DNA of 62,075 nt from Cyanobacteria bacterium SZAS LIN-3. Lineage in GTDB: Bacteria; Cyanobacteriota; Vampirovibrionia; Obscuribacterales; Obscuribacteraceae. This document shows positions 26,779-35,179 of this stretch, piece after piece. Both the position numbers and the translations under genes were made by a program. The stretch's first letter is position 1. Each line of letters starts with the position of its first letter. The DNA lies in the NCBI GenBank assembly GCA_018266215.1, contig JAFEAV010000032.1, positions 1-62,075 on the forward strand, written 5' to 3'. The notes beneath the pieces are model-generated. The model saw only the letters and a list, made by a program, of their open reading frames with translations. It did no database searches and had not been told where the DNA came from.

Positions 26779-26991
26779 ATGAGCACGACACGCATCCTTG
26801 ACCAGCTTCTCAAAGACAACGTAAACCGTTACGAGCTTGTACTGAGAGTGGCTCAACGCGCCAAACAAATCAAAAATGAGTCGAGAGAACAGCACAAAAC
26901 TGCCAATGCCGTCATACAGGCTTTGCAAATGGTTGCTGCTGAAGGCGACGGCACAATCTTGATCTCCCCTTCCGGCCAGTACATGTATTAG
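26779..26991 (+). CDS. rpoZ: RNA polymerase omega subunit
   Basis: 70 residues. NRYELVLRVAQRAKQIKNE is the conserved omega core; the protein is short, as usual. Helps assembly of RNA polymerase by chaperoning beta prime. Same transcript as gmk; terminated by the palindromic hairpin at 27049. Confidence 0.88.
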   Translation: MSTTRILDQLLKDNVNRYELVLRVAQRAKQIKNESREQHKTANAVIQALQMVAAEGDGTILISPSGQYMY

Positions 26992-27048
26992 TTCTAATTT
27001 TTGAACTTTTGCGCATCGAACTGAGTCCTTTGAAGGCTTTCTCTATTC

Positions 27049-27079
27049 AAAACCTGAACCGATATCGGTTCAGGTTTTT
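27049..27079 (+). terminator. Terminator built on the dispersed palindrome, after rpoZ
   Basis: A perfect 30-base palindrome whose centre (27057-27070) is AACCGATATCGGTT and whose outer arms are AAAACCTG/CAGGTTTT, running into six T. It lies 58 bases after the rpoZ stop. It may work in both directions. Confidence 0.8.
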
Positions 27080-27226
27080 TGCCATGTGCCCCAATTTCCG
27101 TTAGAAACCATTTAACTCGCACCCCCGATCACTTGCCAATATGGGCCTGATGGGAATTTCCCCGTTGCCAAACTGGGACGGCGGGCCTAATATTTCAATG
27201 TTAAATGGCGTCAGCAGGACCAATCA

Positions 27227-27436
27227 GTGGATTTCTGGGCAAGCATGTTGTTATTTGCCTTTATGGCTGGGATCATGGGCTGGACCATGACGCCTTTTAC
27301 AAACGCGGTCCTATGGTACTGTGACTGGCGCGACGGCACCGACATAAACTGGGGACTGGACACGGCCTTCTCGCTCGCTGTGCCTTTCGCCTGGATGTTC
27401 GCCATATTCGAGATTATTTTGCTCTACTGTCAGTAA
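27227..27436 (+). CDS. Small membrane protein overlapping dus
   Basis: 69 residues, GTG start with AGGA seven bases upstream. Two hydrophobic helices (about 5-28 and 46-66) rich in Trp, Phe and Met, with a short polar loop (DWRDGTDINWG). The 3' 126 bases lie antisense to the end of dus. The composition looks like a genuine membrane protein and not a chance frame, but no family is recognised. Confidence 0.5.
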   Translation: MDFWASMLLFAFMAGIMGWTMTPFTNAVLWYCDWRDGTDINWGLDTAFSLAVPFAWMFAIFEIILLYCQ

Positions 27437-28426
27437 GAAGCGCTTCTTGCCTTCTTCTCCACCGGCAGCATAGGCCAGCTCAGCCATAATCTGGGCGGCA
27501 TCTTCTACCGACGCCAGCTGTGTCAGGCGATTCCTGAACGGGGCCGCCCCCGTAATACCTTTAGTATATTGAGTCAAATGACGGCGAGATTCGTTGATCC
27601 CTACCCTGGGCCCCTTATAGCGCAACAGGCCGAGACAGTGCAGGTAGGCGCATCTCAGGCGTTCGATGTCATCGGGCGGGTCGTCGAGAATCCCCAGCTC
27701 CAGATATTTGGTAATGCGCGGGATTAGCCAGGGATTACCCAGACTGCCGCGGGCCACGGCCACCCCGTCGCAGTTGGTTATTTCCAGGAGGGTGGCGGCG
27801 TTTTCGGGTGAGAAGACGTCCCCATTGCCGAAGACCGGTATGGATAGCGCTGCTTTGACTTTGGCGATGAAGTGCCAGTCGGCCTGACCGGAATAAAGCT
27901 GTTGCCGGGTGCGCCCGTGCACCGTGACCATGGAAGCCCCGGCGGCTTCGGCCATTTCGCCGAACTCCACTGCGTTTCGCGTACTGTCGTCCCAGCCCAG
28001 GCGAAACTTCACCGTCACGGGGATTTTGACCGCGTCTTTGACTGAGCTGATTATTTCCCGCGCCAGGTCCGGTTCCCGCATCAGGGCGCAGCCGTCCTTG
28101 CCCTTGGTGATTTTAGGTACGGGGCAGCCCATATTGATATCCACAAAATCGGCGCCTTTAGCTTCGGCCAGCTGCGCTGCGTGGACCATGACGTCCGGTT
28201 CGTGACCAAAAATCTGAATGCCTATCGGATGCTCATTGGGACCAAGGTCCATGATGCGGCTCTCTGGTTTGGCCAGGAGCGCCCTTGAGCTGACCATTTC
28301 GGTGGACATCATGCAATTGGGATCGATGCCGCGGACGATGTCGCGAAAGACAAGGTCGGTCACGCCCGCCATGGGCGGAACGTATACCCGGCTCTTGAGA
28401 GTTAGGGGACCGATTTGAACTGGCAT
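27311..28426 (-). CDS. dus: tRNA-dihydrouridine synthase
   Basis: 371 residues. FMN-dependent reduction of uridine in tRNA. PPMAGVTDLVFR, DINMGCPVPKITKGKDGCALMREP (catalytic Cys in GCP-KIxKxxxGxAL), TVKFRLGWDD, VTVHGRTRQQLYSGQADW, GNGDVFSP and VARGSLGNPWL are all family blocks; closest in layout to DusB. The catalytic domain ends near residue 330; about 40 extra C-terminal residues are hydrophilic and lie antisense to the small membrane protein gene. Divergent from the next gene by 95 bases. Confidence 0.94.
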   Translation of the reverse strand: MPVQIGPLTLKSRVYVPPMAGVTDLVFRDIVRGIDPNCMMSTEMVSSRALLAKPESRIMDLGPNEHPIGIQIFGHEPDVMVHAAQLAEAKGADFVDINMGCPVPKITKGKDGCALMREPDLAREIISSVKDAVKIPVTVKFRLGWDDSTRNAVEFGEMAEAAGASMVTVHGRTRQQLYSGQADWHFIAKVKAALSIPVFGNGDVFSPENAATLLEITNCDGVAVARGSLGNPWLIPRITKYLELGILDDPPDDIERLRCAYLHCLGLLRYKGPRVGINESRRHLTQYTKGITGAAPFRNRLTQLASVEDAAQIMAELAYAAGGEEGKKRFLLTVEQNNLEYGEHPGERHSEREGRVQSPVYVGAVAPVTVP

Positions 28427-28521
28427 GATGACCTGAAGAATGTATGGTTAGAGTTTACAAGAACTGAAATGGTTTGTGTTAATCGGGGCTCCGCCTGCTT
28501 AATGTAGGCTATATTTCTCCC

Positions 28522-29217
28522 ATGCTCAGTTCATTGCTTCAATCATTCTCACCATTGCCTTTTTTCCGGTCGCGGTCGGGCTGGCCTTTGCTTGTGTTTT
28601 TGCTGGCAGGGCTGATTGCCGGGCCGTCGGTTTTCGCTTACAAAGCCTCCGACGTGCTCACCGACGTGAATGAGGATGTGCCCACCTTCGCCATATCAGG
28701 CAGAATCGTAGACCAGCAACAGAAGCCGGTTTCAGGTGTCACCGTCGTGCTTTTTGAGAGCGACGGACAGCTGTCGATGGAAACCAAAAGCAACGGTGGC
28801 GGCGAATTCAGGTTTCAGCACAAACCCTGCGGCGAGCTTTGCCTCGATATTGTGCCGGAGCGCAGTTTAAAGCTGGCGGAGGCCGTACTCGAACATCTTC
28901 CCGGCGCTGAAACTCGCAAATTGATAGTGGAATTGAAGCGCGGCTATCTGGTGACGGGGCGCGTCACCCATGACGGCAAGGGGCTGAAAGGCGTAATCAT
29001 CAGGGTCAAGCCAGTGGGTGCCAAGGACAAGCGCACCAGGGTGCATGGTGGCGGCACGGCGGAGACGGGACGGGGCGGGACTTTCGATTTGATTTTGACA
29101 GAAGGGCAAAAGCATCTCATGGTCATAAACGAGAAGTATCCGGACTGTGCCCGGCGCGCCGAGAAGGATATCAGCGTTGTCGATGATACACATCTGGGAC
29201 GCATCGAGCTTCAGTAG
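28522..29217 (+). CDS. Exported protein with two carboxypeptidase-regulatory-like beta-sandwich domains
   Basis: 231 residues. N-terminal signal peptide/anchor (about 18-42). Two domains of the carboxypeptidase-regulatory-like type: the first at about 56-135 (FAISGRIVDQQQKPVSGVTVVLFE ... GGGEFRFQHKPCGEL), the second at about 145-231 (YLVTGRVTHDGKGLKGVIIRVKP ... GRGGTFDLILTEG). Such domains are transthyretin-like folds used for adhesion or scaffolding outside the cytoplasm. It is followed by larC after 23 bases, possibly cotranscribed without obvious functional link. Confidence 0.75.
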   Translation: MLSSLLQSFSPLPFFRSRSGWPLLVFLLAGLIAGPSVFAYKASDVLTDVNEDVPTFAISGRIVDQQQKPVSGVTVVLFESDGQLSMETKSNGGGEFRFQHKPCGELCLDIVPERSLKLAEAVLEHLPGAETRKLIVELKRGYLVTGRVTHDGKGLKGVIIRVKPVGAKDKRTRVHGGGTAETGRGGTFDLILTEGQKHLMVINEKYPDCARRAEKDISVVDDTHLGRIELQ

Positions 29218-29240
29218 AACCATCGTGAAAGGTCAGGGCA

Positions 29241-30584
29241 ATGACGATCAAAACCGCATATTTCGATTGCGCCTTTGGGGCAGCCGGCGACATGCTTGTG
29301 GCTGCCTGCATTGACGCCGGTGTGTCGGCCGACTATATCGAAGCCGAGTTGCGTAAGCTGCATTTGCCGGAGCAGAGTTTTTCGGTGGTGGCCGCTAAAG
29401 TACACCGCGCCAGTCTTTATGCCACCAAGTTTGATGTGCGCATAGGTGCTGGTGAAGAGCCGGGGTCTCACATTCACGACCACGTGCATGATCACTCTCA
29501 TGACCATGATCATGATCATGACCACGAGCACAACCACGACCATTCCCCCGAAAAACCCGAGCGCGCACTCAGTGAAATTCTCTCTATGATTGCCGCTTCG
29601 GATCTGACCGAGGCGGCTAAGAATCTTGCTCGCAGCATATTCGAGCGCCTGGGGCGGGCCGAATCCGCCGTCCACGGTGTGCCGGTCGAGTCCATTCATT
29701 TTCATGAAGTTGGCGCCGTCGACTCCATCTGCGACATAGTCGGTTTCGCCATTGCCTACACGCAACTAGGTGTGGAGCAGGCTTTTGTTTCGCCCGTGCC
29801 CATTGGTTCGGGCACGGTGCAGACCATGCACGGTCGCTTTCCCGTGCCGGGGCCGGCTGTAGTGGCGCTTTTGCGCGATGCCGGTGCCGTCACCTCCGCC
29901 TTCGCCCTGCCCTATGAATGTCTCACACCGACCGGGGCCGCCATTCTCTGTACCGTTGCGTCCGCCTTCGGCTCGCCGCCGGCTTTCGCTCGTATCGAGT
30001 CAGTCGGCTACGGCGCCGGTTCGCTCAATCCCGGGGACCATCCCAATGTCGTTCGGTTGCTCCTCGGTCAGTCCCTGCCCCAGCCGCAGCAGGCGCTCAG
30101 TGAGAGCGGCAGCTGCCAGGCCGAGATCGTGGCTGTTATCGAAGCAAACATTGATGATCTGGCACCGCCGGTGATGGCGCACGCCATGGAGCAAATCTTG
30201 CAAGCCGGAGCTCTGGACGTTTCGCTCACGCCCATTGTCATGAAAAAGGGCCGTCTGGCCCAGAAGTTGACGGTTATTGTGCGCCCTGACGAGCGCCAGA
30301 AAATTGGGGACCTGATCCTGGCTGAGACAACGACAATCGGCACCCGCAGCTATTTTTGCGAGCGCCTGACTTTGAGTCGAGAATTTCAGGTGGTGACTAT
30401 TGGCGACGGTCCGCCCATTCGCATAAAAATGGCCCGCGACAATAGCGGCCGCCTGGTTAATGCCCAGCCCGAGTATGAAGATTGTCTCGCCTTTGCGCGC
30501 TCCAGCAATTTGCCGCTGAAGCAGGTTTTGCTCAGGGCTCTGGCCGGGGCCGGCGAAATTATCAATGAGCAGGAGAATGCTTAA
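29241..30584 (+). CDS. larC: Nickel-pincer cofactor biosynthesis protein LarC
   Basis: 447 residues. LarC inserts nickel into the pyridinium-bisthiocarboxylate mononucleotide to give the nickel-pincer cofactor of lactate racemase and related enzymes. Seen: TAYFDCAFGAAGDMLVAACIDAG, a His/Asp-rich segment at about 75-100 (HDHVHDHSHDHDHDHDHEH), IHFHEVGAVDSICDIVG, PVPIGSGTVQTMHGRFPVPGP and the C-terminal EANIDDLAPPVMAHAMEQIL. One unbroken frame encodes both halves, unlike species where larC is joined by frameshifting. larA, larB and larE are not in this window. Confidence 0.92.
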   Translation: MTIKTAYFDCAFGAAGDMLVAACIDAGVSADYIEAELRKLHLPEQSFSVVAAKVHRASLYATKFDVRIGAGEEPGSHIHDHVHDHSHDHDHDHDHEHNHDHSPEKPERALSEILSMIAASDLTEAAKNLARSIFERLGRAESAVHGVPVESIHFHEVGAVDSICDIVGFAIAYTQLGVEQAFVSPVPIGSGTVQTMHGRFPVPGPAVVALLRDAGAVTSAFALPYECLTPTGAAILCTVASAFGSPPAFARIESVGYGAGSLNPGDHPNVVRLLLGQSLPQPQQALSESGSCQAEIVAVIEANIDDLAPPVMAHAMEQILQAGALDVSLTPIVMKKGRLAQKLTVIVRPDERQKIGDLILAETTTIGTRSYFCERLTLSREFQVVTIGDGPPIRIKMARDNSGRLVNAQPEYEDCLAFARSSNLPLKQVLLRALAGAGEIINEQENA

Positions 30585-30611
30585 AGCGCCATGCCGTTTT
30601 ACAATGTACGG

Positions 30612-31748
30612 ATGAAGAAAATTACACGGATCGCACCCATTTTACTGGCGGCCCTGGCGCTGGGTTCCGCAGCTTCTGGTCAGGATCGCAATCCGAAGCT
30701 GGAGGCTGTGCTGCACCATGGCCGGGCTTTTGCCGGCAGCAGTGCTTCTTATTCCGTGCAATTGATAGAAAAGGAAGGTCTGATCCAGGTGGCCAATTAT
30801 GCCTCCAGGGATGCGCGCAATCGCATCAAAGACGCAATTTTCGCCGCCCGCTGTCTGATCAATTATTCCCCCACCCAGTTTACTGCCGTCGCCACCCGCT
30901 ATCTTGAGCCTTCCAGCAGTGCCTATTACAGTGAGGTGCTGGTGACGGCCAAGGAGATTACATCGCTCTCGGTCGGTACTTCCACCCTGGAGGATTTGAT
31001 CAAGAACGCGGCGGTGATTGATATAGGGCCGCAGGACAATCAGACTTCCATCCTCAATAAATATTTGACCGTGGCTGAAAAGCAGATGAGCGAGAGCAAT
31101 TTCTGGGAAGCGGAACAAGTCGTTGATGCGGCCCTGCGAGCGGTGGGCACTGCTCCGCCGGATCAGTCTCGCCTGACCCAGGACATGCTCAACCTGGCCG
31201 ATGGACTCGATGCCCGGGGTGATCTGGAGCGGGCAGAACGTGTGCTCAAGCGTGTCCTCGATGTGCGCGCCCAGAACGGCAATCTGGATGATGCCGATGC
31301 CGAGCGCACTATCAATCATCTGACCGATCTCTACGTCAGCGATAAGCGATATGGTGATGCCGTGGAAATGCTCAATCGTTTGATGAGCAATCCCGCTCTC
31401 AGTCAATCAGCCAATCCCCGCGCCTATGCCAATAACCTGGAGCGCCTGGCTGTCTGTCATTACAAAAGCAAAAATTATGATCAGGCGCTGACCGAGCTGA
31501 CGCAGGTGGTAGCGCTCCGGCGTCAGAACGCCGGTGAATACAGCACTGCTCTGGCCCTGGCTCTTGAGGAACTGGGCGACACTTATCAGGCCCAGGGGCA
31601 GACAGCCAGGGCCCGGGACAATTACAAGGCGGCTCACGCTATTTATGATCACGCCGTGGTCAGCCGCAGTCGCGCTGAAAAAATGGACTATCAGAACTAT
31701 TACGCCCATGTCAAACAACTGGACGTGAAGATGGGTAAGACCCAGTAA
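30612..31748 (+). CDS. Exported TPR-repeat protein
   Basis: 378 residues from the ATG at 30612, which begins a standard signal peptide (MKKITRIAPILLAALALGSAASG); an ATG at 30591 is seven codons earlier. Residues about 160-370 contain several tetratricopeptide units (LTQDMLNLADGLDARGDLERAERVLKRVLD; NNLERLAVCHYKSKNYDQALTEL; LEELGDTYQAQGQTARARDNYKAA). Probably a periplasmic protein-interaction platform. Starts 27 bases after larC and precedes a hotdog thioesterase by 33 bases. Confidence 0.75.
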   Translation: MKKITRIAPILLAALALGSAASGQDRNPKLEAVLHHGRAFAGSSASYSVQLIEKEGLIQVANYASRDARNRIKDAIFAARCLINYSPTQFTAVATRYLEPSSSAYYSEVLVTAKEITSLSVGTSTLEDLIKNAAVIDIGPQDNQTSILNKYLTVAEKQMSESNFWEAEQVVDAALRAVGTAPPDQSRLTQDMLNLADGLDARGDLERAERVLKRVLDVRAQNGNLDDADAERTINHLTDLYVSDKRYGDAVEMLNRLMSNPALSQSANPRAYANNLERLAVCHYKSKNYDQALTELTQVVALRRQNAGEYSTALALALEELGDTYQAQGQTARARDNYKAAHAIYDHAVVSRSRAEKMDYQNYYAHVKQLDVKMGKTQ

Positions 31749-31781
31749 GCAAGGCAATATTCAAGATCTAGGAAAGAAAGT

Positions 31782-32237
31782 ATGAGCGCCCGTAAATATC
31801 CCTGGAATGCCCTCACCGCTATTGGTGGCACGATGCTGGAGGTGCGGGACGGTTACGCTAAAGCCCAGTTGCCCCTGTCGGCGGAAGTGATGCAGCCGGT
31901 CTCGGTTTACCACGCCGGTGCCATCGTCACCCTGGCCGATGAGGCGGCCTCGGCCGCTATCTGGGGCGGGGGCTTTGAGCCCGCTTCGGATATCAAAGAC
32001 GCGCAGGCCCTGGAGGGAAAGAAATTCCCCTATTCGGTGCAGCTCTCGGTCAATTTATTGACTAACGACCCCGTCGGACCGATAACGGCCGAGGCGAAAG
32101 TCCTCAAGCGGGGGCGATTGACCGTGGTTGATACCGAAGTGCGCACCAGTGACGGCACGTTGATGACGACCATGCGCAGCACCCACATGATGGTTGATGC
32201 CAGCAAAGTCGGGCCCCATTTAAGAGGCCCGAAATAA
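31782..32237 (+). CDS. PaaI-like hotdog-fold thioesterase
   Basis: 151 residues. VYHAGAIVTLADEAASAAIW matches the HGG-type active-site helix of PaaI/YbgC-like acyl-CoA thioesterases, followed by SVQLSVNLLTNDPVGPITAEAKVLKRGRLTVVDTEV, the usual hotdog strand pattern. Likely splits an acyl-CoA in the cytoplasm; substrate unknown. Good AGGAAAG ribosome site. Convergent with clpB. Confidence 0.82.
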   Translation: MSARKYPWNALTAIGGTMLEVRDGYAKAQLPLSAEVMQPVSVYHAGAIVTLADEAASAAIWGGGFEPASDIKDAQALEGKKFPYSVQLSVNLLTNDPVGPITAEAKVLKRGRLTVVDTEVRTSDGTLMTTMRSTHMMVDASKVGPHLRGPK

Positions 32238-32270
32238 TCTGGACTTTGATGGCTCAGAAGGCGAACCGGA

Positions 32271-34913
32271 TCAGACCGGTACGCTGACGACGCTGGCCTG
32301 TTTGGCGAAGGTCAGTTCGTTGTCATCGTCGACATCGACCACAATCGTGTCACCGTCAAGGAAATCACCCTGCAGCAGCTTGAGGGCCAGCGGGTTTTCG
32401 ATTTCTTTCTGGATCAGACGCTTCAATGGTCTGGCACCGTATACGGGGTCATAACCATAGCGCGAGAGCCATTCGGCGGCGGCTTCGGTTGGGGTGATGA
32501 CGATCTTGCGATCTTCCAGGCGCTTGTTCAGGATCTGCATCTGGATAGTCGAGATCTGCTTCAGTTCCGACGGAGTCAGGGCGTGGAATACGACCGTTTC
32601 GTCGATACGATTGAGAAACTCGGGGCGGAAGTGCGAGCGAAGCGCTTCCATCACCTTATCTTTCATCAGATCGTAGGTGTCTTCGTTGCTGGTGGCAGCC
32701 TGCAATTGATAGTCGAGGATGAACTGGCTGCCGATGTTGGAGGTCATGATGATGACCGTGTTTTTGAAATCCACGGTGCGACCCTTGGAGTCGGTCAGGC
32801 GGCCTTCATCGAGGACCTGCAGCAAAATATTGAAGACATCGGCGTGGGCCTTTTCGATTTCATCAAAGAGCACGCAACTGTAGGATCTTCTGCGCACCGC
32901 TTCGGTCAGTTGGCCGCCTTCGTCGTGGCCGATGTATCCGGGAGGCGCACCGATAAGCCTGGCTACGGTGTGCTTCTCCTGATATTCGGACATGTCGATG
33001 CGGACTATGGCTTGCTCATCATCGAAGAGGAATTCAGCCAGAGCCTTGGCCAGCTCGGTTTTACCAACCCCGGTCGGGCCGAGGAAGAGGAAGGAACCGA
33101 TTGGCCGGCGCGGATCTTTCATACCGGTGCGGGCGCGGCGAACGGCATTGGAAACTACTTCAATAGCTTCTTCCTGGCCGATAACGCGCTTGTGCAGATG
33201 GTCTTCCAGGCGCAGTAATTTTTGCACTTCGCCTTCCAGAAGCTTGGTTACCGGGATGCCGGTCCATTTAGCGACGATTTCGGCAATGTCCTCTTCGTCT
33301 ATCTCTTCCTTCAGCAGGCGGGTGCCGGTGTGGCTGCTCAATTTCGCTTCCAGATCCTTGAGTGCCCGCTCCAGTTCTATCAATTTGCCAAATTTGAGTT
33401 CGGCCGCCTTTTGCAGATCGGTGGCTCTTTCGGCCTGTTCGATTTGCACTTTGGTGTGCTCGATGTCGGCTTTGATGCCCTGGATTTCAGACAGGCCCTC
33501 TTTTTCAGATTGCCACTGGGCGCGCAGATTGTCGGCCCGTTCCTTGAAATTGGCCAGCTCTTTTTCCAGCTTTTCCAGACGTTCTTTTGAGGCGCGGTCG
33601 GTTTCTTTTTTCAGGGCTTCGCGCTCAATTTCCAGCTGGATTTTGCGCCGTTCCAGTTCGTCCAGCTCGGTGGGCATGGAGTCGATTTCTATGCGCATGC
33701 GAGCCGCCGCTTCGTCGACCAGGTCGATGGCTTTGTCCGGCAGAGAACGATCGGTTATATAGCGGTCGGAGAGCACGGCGGCGCTCACCAGAGCCGAGTC
33801 TTTGATGCGCACGCCGTGGTGGATTTCATAGCGTTCTTTGAGACCGCGCAGGATCGATATCGCTTCCTCCACCGAGGGCTGATCGACAAAAACCTGCTGG
33901 AAGCGGCGTTCGAGGGCCGGATCCTTTTCCACGTATTTGCGATATTCATCAACTGTGGTGGCACCGATACAGTGCAGTTCACCGCGAGCCAGGGGCGGCT
34001 TGAGCAGGTTGCCGGCGTCCATGGCCCCTTCACCGCCCGAGCCTGCGCCGACGACGGTATGCAGTTCGTCGATGAAGAGAATGATTTCGCCTTCCGATTC
34101 AATTACTTCCTTGAGCACGGCTTTGAGGCGCTCTTCGAATTCACCGCGGTACTTGGCGCCGGCGATGAGAGAGCCCATGTCGAGGGCGATTAGCTTCTTG
34201 TCCTTCAGGCCTTCGGGTACGTCACCTTTGGTGATACGGATGGCCAGACCTTCGACGATAGCCGTTTTACCAACCCCGGGCTCACCAACGAGACAGGGAT
34301 TGTTCTTGGTGCGGCGGCTCAAGACCTGCATTACGCGCCGGATTTCGTCGTCACGGCCGATAACTGGATCGAGTTTGCCCCGGGCGGCCATGGCGGTGAG
34401 ATCTTTGCCGTAGCGCTCCAGCGCCTGATAAGTGCCTTCCGGGTCCTGGCTCGTCACTTTCTGCTTGCCGCGGATGGCAGTGAGAGCTTTCAGAATGCGC
34501 TCTTTCGTCACGCCATTGTTTTTCAAAATGGTGCCGGCCTGGCCCTTGCTCTCGTCGCAAACGGCTATGAGCAGGTGCTCAATCGAAATAAACTGGTCCT
34601 TCAGTCTGGCCGCTTCCTGTTCGGCGACTTCCAGAATCTGCATCAGCTTTGTCGAGACCTGAATCTCGTCCTTGGCCATGTTTACGGCCGAGCCCTTAGG
34701 CTGACTCTGGAGGTATTTAGTTACTTCGGCGTTAATTTCGGTCGGCTTGGCATCGAGTTTTTCCAGTATTTTGGCGGCCAGCCCGTCTTCCTGCTCCAGC
34801 ATCGAGAGAAGCAGATGCTCGGGCGTCACCTGACTGTGGCCGAAGCGTGTTAGATAGTTGCGGCAGCCGGTGACGGCTTCCTGGGCTTTGTTTGTAAATC
34901 TGTCTAGATTCAT
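32271..34913 (-). CDS. clpB: Protein disaggregase ClpB
   Basis: 880 residues, full length. Hexameric AAA+ chaperone that rescues aggregated proteins with DnaK. Clp-N repeats (1-145), first AAA+ module ([15 protein letters not shown]alker A), the long coiled-coil M domain (about 410-530) that separates ClpB from other Clp ATPases, and the second module ([16 protein letters not shown], then [10 protein letters not shown]). No IGL/F loop for ClpP. ATG at 34913 with AGGA upstream. Confidence 0.98.
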   Translation of the reverse strand: MNLDRFTNKAQEAVTGCRNYLTRFGHSQVTPEHLLLSMLEQEDGLAAKILEKLDAKPTEINAEVTKYLQSQPKGSAVNMAKDEIQVSTKLMQILEVAEQEAARLKDQFISIEHLLIAVCDESKGQAGTILKNNGVTKERILKALTAIRGKQKVTSQDPEGTYQALERYGKDLTAMAARGKLDPVIGRDDEIRRVMQVLSRRTKNNPCLVGEPGVGKTAIVEGLAIRITKGDVPEGLKDKKLIALDMGSLIAGAKYRGEFEERLKAVLKEVIESEGEIILFIDELHTVVGAGSGGEGAMDAGNLLKPPLARGELHCIGATTVDEYRKYVEKDPALERRFQQVFVDQPSVEEAISILRGLKERYEIHHGVRIKDSALVSAAVLSDRYITDRSLPDKAIDLVDEAAARMRIEIDSMPTELDELERRKIQLEIEREALKKETDRASKERLEKLEKELANFKERADNLRAQWQSEKEGLSEIQGIKADIEHTKVQIEQAERATDLQKAAELKFGKLIELERALKDLEAKLSSHTGTRLLKEEIDEEDIAEIVAKWTGIPVTKLLEGEVQKLLRLEDHLHKRVIGQEEAIEVVSNAVRRARTGMKDPRRPIGSFLFLGPTGVGKTELAKALAEFLFDDEQAIVRIDMSEYQEKHTVARLIGAPPGYIGHDEGGQLTEAVRRRSYSCVLFDEIEKAHADVFNILLQVLDEGRLTDSKGRTVDFKNTVIIMTSNIGSQFILDYQLQAATSNEDTYDLMKDKVMEALRSHFRPEFLNRIDETVVFHALTPSELKQISTIQMQILNKRLEDRKIVITPTEAAAEWLSRYGYDPVYGARPLKRLIQKEIENPLALKLLQGDFLDGDTIVVDVDDDNELTFAKQASVVSVPV

Positions 34914-34998
34914 ATGATGTCCTTGCTCCGAAGTGCGCGGCCGGAAAGAGGGTTTCCAAAGGGAAGAAAACCCCTCTATTCAAATTATGCAAAGCTGC

Positions 34999-35030
34999 AT
35001 TATAGCGGCCTAAGAAATCTACAATTTCTT
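34999..35030 (-). promoter_or_regulatory. Putative clpB promoter with inverted repeat
   Basis: On the minus strand a perfect TATAAT (35004-34999) lies 85 bases before the clpB ATG. Just upstream is AAGAAAT-N5-ATTTCTT (35012-35030), covering the -35 area, whose best hexamer at 17-base spacing (AAATTG) is poor. This is not a CIRCE element. Confidence 0.4.
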
Positions 35031-35179
35031 TATGACTGATTTTTGCCCAGGATTAATCGCGGCAGGCTGCCAATTTGGCGGTTGTCAGGTAAAATAGGGC
35101 CTCGCTCAGCCCCGGCTGCAAGCAGTTGGGCGAAATTGGCGTTAAAATGCTGGTGTTGGCTAGATTAGAAGGTCCGTTC

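Noticed and set aside
35126..35179. Longer N-terminus of the VirB10-like protein from a TTG
   Set aside because: The ATG at 35180 has a ribosome site and opens the signal peptide.
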